This document shows positions 22,523-23,878 of a DNA stretch of 23,878 nucleotides, piece after piece (within the stretch, counting starts at the first letter, position 1; each line of letters opens with the position of its first letter). This stretch comes from Pseudomonas sp. (GTDB lineage Bacteria; Pseudomonadota; Gammaproteobacteria; Pseudomonadales; Pseudomonadaceae), in assembly GCA_007117785.1 (NCBI GenBank), contig SKFV01000357.1:1-23878 (forward strand), read 5' to 3'. Below the pieces are notes generated by a model. That model was not told the DNA's origin and did no database searches. It saw nothing but the letters and a program-made list of their open reading frames with translations. The position numbers and the translations under genes were made by a program.

Positions 22523-23587
22523 TCAGGCGTCTGTCTTGGCTTCAGTTTTGGCATCGGCCTTGGCCTTGGCGCGCTCTTCCGGGTTGCCGATTGCCTCTGG
22601 CTTGGGCATGAAGTGCTCGCGCACCGCCCGTTCAATTTCCTCCGCAACCGCCGGATTCTCTTCCAGAAACTTGGCTGCATTGGCCTTGCCCTGACCAATC
22701 TTGCTGCCCTTGTAAGCGTACCAGGCACCGGACTTTTCAACCTGTCCGATCTGCACGCCCAGATCAATGATCTCGGCATTATGGTAGATACCCTTGCCAT
22801 ACAGGATCTGGAACTCGGCCTGACGGAAAGGCGGGGCGACCTTGTTCTTCACTACCTTGACGCGGGTTTCACTACCCACCACTTCATCACCCTCTTTCAC
22901 CGCACCGGTGCGGCGAATATCCAGGCGTACCGACGAGTAGAACTTGAGCGCGTTACCACCCGTGGTAGTTTCCGGGTTACCGAACATGACGCCGATCTTC
23001 ATGCGGATCTGGTTGATGAAGATCACCAGGCAGTTGGCGTTCTTGATATTACCGGTAATCTTGCGCAGGGCCTGAGACATCAGTCGCGCCTGTACACCAA
23101 CGTGATGGTCACCCATTTCGCCTTCGATTTCGGCTTTGGGTACCAGCGCGGCAACCGAGTCGACAATGATCACGTCAACAGCATTGGAACGTACCAGCAT
23201 GTCGGTAATTTCCAGCGCCTGTTCGCCAGTGTCCGGCTGCGATACCAGCAGATCATCAACCTCGACACCCAGCTTGCCGGCATATTCCGGATCCAACGCA
23301 TGCTCGGCATCAACGAAGGCGCAGGTAGCGCCAGCCTTCTGTGCCTGGGCAATCACTGACAGGGTCAGCGTGGTCTTGCCCGAGGATTCCGGCCCGTAAA
23401 TCTCGACAATACGGCCTTTCGGCAGCCCGCCAATCCCCAGCGCGATATCCAGACCAAGAGAACCGGTCGAAATAGCAGGAATGGCCTGGCGTTCCTGATC
23501 GCCCATGCGCATAACCGCACCTTTACCAAACTGCCGTTCGATCTGACCCAGCGCTGCGGCCAGGGCCTTCTTCTTGTTCTCGTCCAT
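22523..23587 (-). CDS. recA: Recombinase RecA
   Basis: 354-aa RecA ATPase that forms filaments on single-stranded DNA, promotes strand exchange and triggers LexA self-cleavage. Walker A is GPESSGKT (residues 65-72); Walker B is VIIVDSVAALVP; loop L1 follows EGEMGDHHVG and loop L2 lies in NQIRMKIGVMFGNPETTTGGNALKFY. The C-terminus is Ala/Lys/Glu-rich and charged. The ATG at 23587 has AGAGGA 7 bases upstream. A LexA site lies 41 bases before it. The partner recX follows. Confidence 0.99.
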   Translation of the reverse strand: MDENKKKALAAALGQIERQFGKGAVMRMGDQERQAIPAISTGSLGLDIALGIGGLPKGRIVEIYGPESSGKTTLTLSVIAQAQKAGATCAFVDAEHALDPEYAGKLGVEVDDLLVSQPDTGEQALEITDMLVRSNAVDVIIVDSVAALVPKAEIEGEMGDHHVGVQARLMSQALRKITGNIKNANCLVIFINQIRMKIGVMFGNPETTTGGNALKFYSSVRLDIRRTGAVKEGDEVVGSETRVKVVKNKVAPPFRQAEFQILYGKGIYHNAEIIDLGVQIGQVEKSGAWYAYKGSKIGQGKANAAKFLEENPAVAEEIERAVREHFMPKPEAIGNPEERAKAKADAKTEAKTDA

Positions 23588-23625
23588 GTGTGCATCCTCT
23601 TGGGGTTGACGTGTTTCGACAAGAC

Positions 23626-23645
23626 TACTGTATATATGGTCAGTA
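23626..23645. promoter_or_regulatory. LexA/SOS box of recA
   Basis: CTG (23628-23630), ten bases TATATATGGT, CAG (23641-23643): the exact CTG-N10-CAG spacing of the gammaproteobacterial LexA site, with extended TACTG/CAGTA ends. It lies in the recA promoter region, so LexA would block recA-recX until DNA damage. Confidence 0.95.
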
Positions 23646-23707
23646 TTATTCCACAGAAAATCGGCTGCGCCTACCCCCTGATTCTGCTGTTACTGATAAG
23701 CCGTGCA

Positions 23708-23868
23708 AGCGGCATTGCCAGTGCCCGGTTGCAGACACGCTGTGAACCCCTCCCTGGGCGCTCGACGATGCCGGTCCGACCGCCAAGGACTGCGGAAGTG
23801 CCGGAAATGCAGGAGCATTTTCCGGTCAGGGCATCGACGGTCCGCAACCGGGCACTGGCAACACCGCT
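23708..23868 (+). repeat. Structured palindromic element, copy B (conserved core inside a 25-bp stem)
   Basis: Outer arms 23708-23732 and 23844-23868 pair over 25 positions with two mismatches; 18 inner pairs are perfect (23715-23732 with 23844-23861). The core reads AGACACGCTGT (23733-23743), twelve bases, GGGCGCTCGACGAT (23756-23769), then CGATGCC/GGCATCG pairing (23766-23772 with 23830-23836) around extra hairpins, including CCGGAAATGC (23801-23810) with GCATTTTCCGG (23815-23825), and ATCGACGG (23833-23840). The three core blocks match copy A in order and orientation, while the outer stem differs. Hairpin 2 is about 55 bases longer than in copy A. The element lies upstream of recA, in a region with no credible gene. 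Confidence 0.8.
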
Positions 23869-23878
23869 CAAGTTCAGC

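Noticed and set aside
23708..23868. Reading the palindromic elements as integron attC sites or a CRISPR array
   Set aside because: No GTTRRRY-type ends, integrase gene, cassettes or regularly spaced repeats are present.
23671..23871. Minus-strand open frame of 66 codons in copy B of the palindromic element
   Set aside because: It is made almost entirely of the inverted repeat, with no ribosome site or family match.

Overview
The window looks like chromosomal DNA from a GC-rich gammaproteobacterium of the Pseudomonas/Halopseudomonas type, probably salt-adapted. The evidence is the gene order lpxL | minC-minD-minE-rluA-apeB, which matches the arrangement I remember in Pseudomonas; a recA-recX pair with a textbook SOS box; and a complete ectoine operon. 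No rRNA, tRNA, CRISPR, transposase or phage gene was seen.

Layout. (1) 1-1587, minus strand: lpxL and, overlapping its stop codon, a patatin-like phospholipase that runs off the left edge. (2) 1706-5875, plus strand: minC, minD, minE, rluA and the M18 aminopeptidase apeB, with hairpins in several gaps and a large inverted-repeat element between rluA and apeB. (3) 5876-6262: a 387-bp intergenic region that becomes AT-rich towards ectA and carries a good sigma70-type promoter. (4) 6263-10090, plus: ectA, ectB, ectC and the ectoine-associated aspartokinase, closed by a strong bidirectional terminator; no ectD follows. (5) 10176-13967, minus: an alpha/beta hydrolase; a zigA-type COG0523 GTPase translationally coupled to a DUF1826 protein, downstream of a Zur-box-like palindrome; and a short-chain dehydrogenase. 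(6) 14119-18338, minus: a 1162-aa hybrid histidine kinase with a sodium/solute-symporter-like sensor and its LuxR-type response regulator (acetate-switch type, CrbS/CrbR or MxtR/ErdR), then tapT (DTW-domain tRNA modification). (7) 19346-21925, plus: a small secreted protein, a beta-CASP metallo-beta-lactamase-fold nuclease and a two-helix membrane protein. (8) 22047-23587, minus: recA-recX, then about 290 bp without a credible gene up to the right edge.

Themes. The min genes place the division septum; lpxL builds lipid A; the ect genes with their own aspartokinase make ectoine under salt stress; zigA-DUF1826 is a likely zinc-starvation unit; the two-component pair probably controls acetate use; recA-recX is the SOS recombination unit.

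Most notable observation. The element at 4417-4527 (read on the minus strand) and the one at 23708-23868 (plus strand) share a conserved core: AGACACGCTGT, then TCC-NN-GGGCGCTCGACGAT, then ATCGACGG. Each core is enclosed by a long, self-complementary outer stem, but the stems largely differ in sequence between copies. A conserved core with covarying stems fits a family of structured repeats or small RNAs. I do not recognise a name for it.
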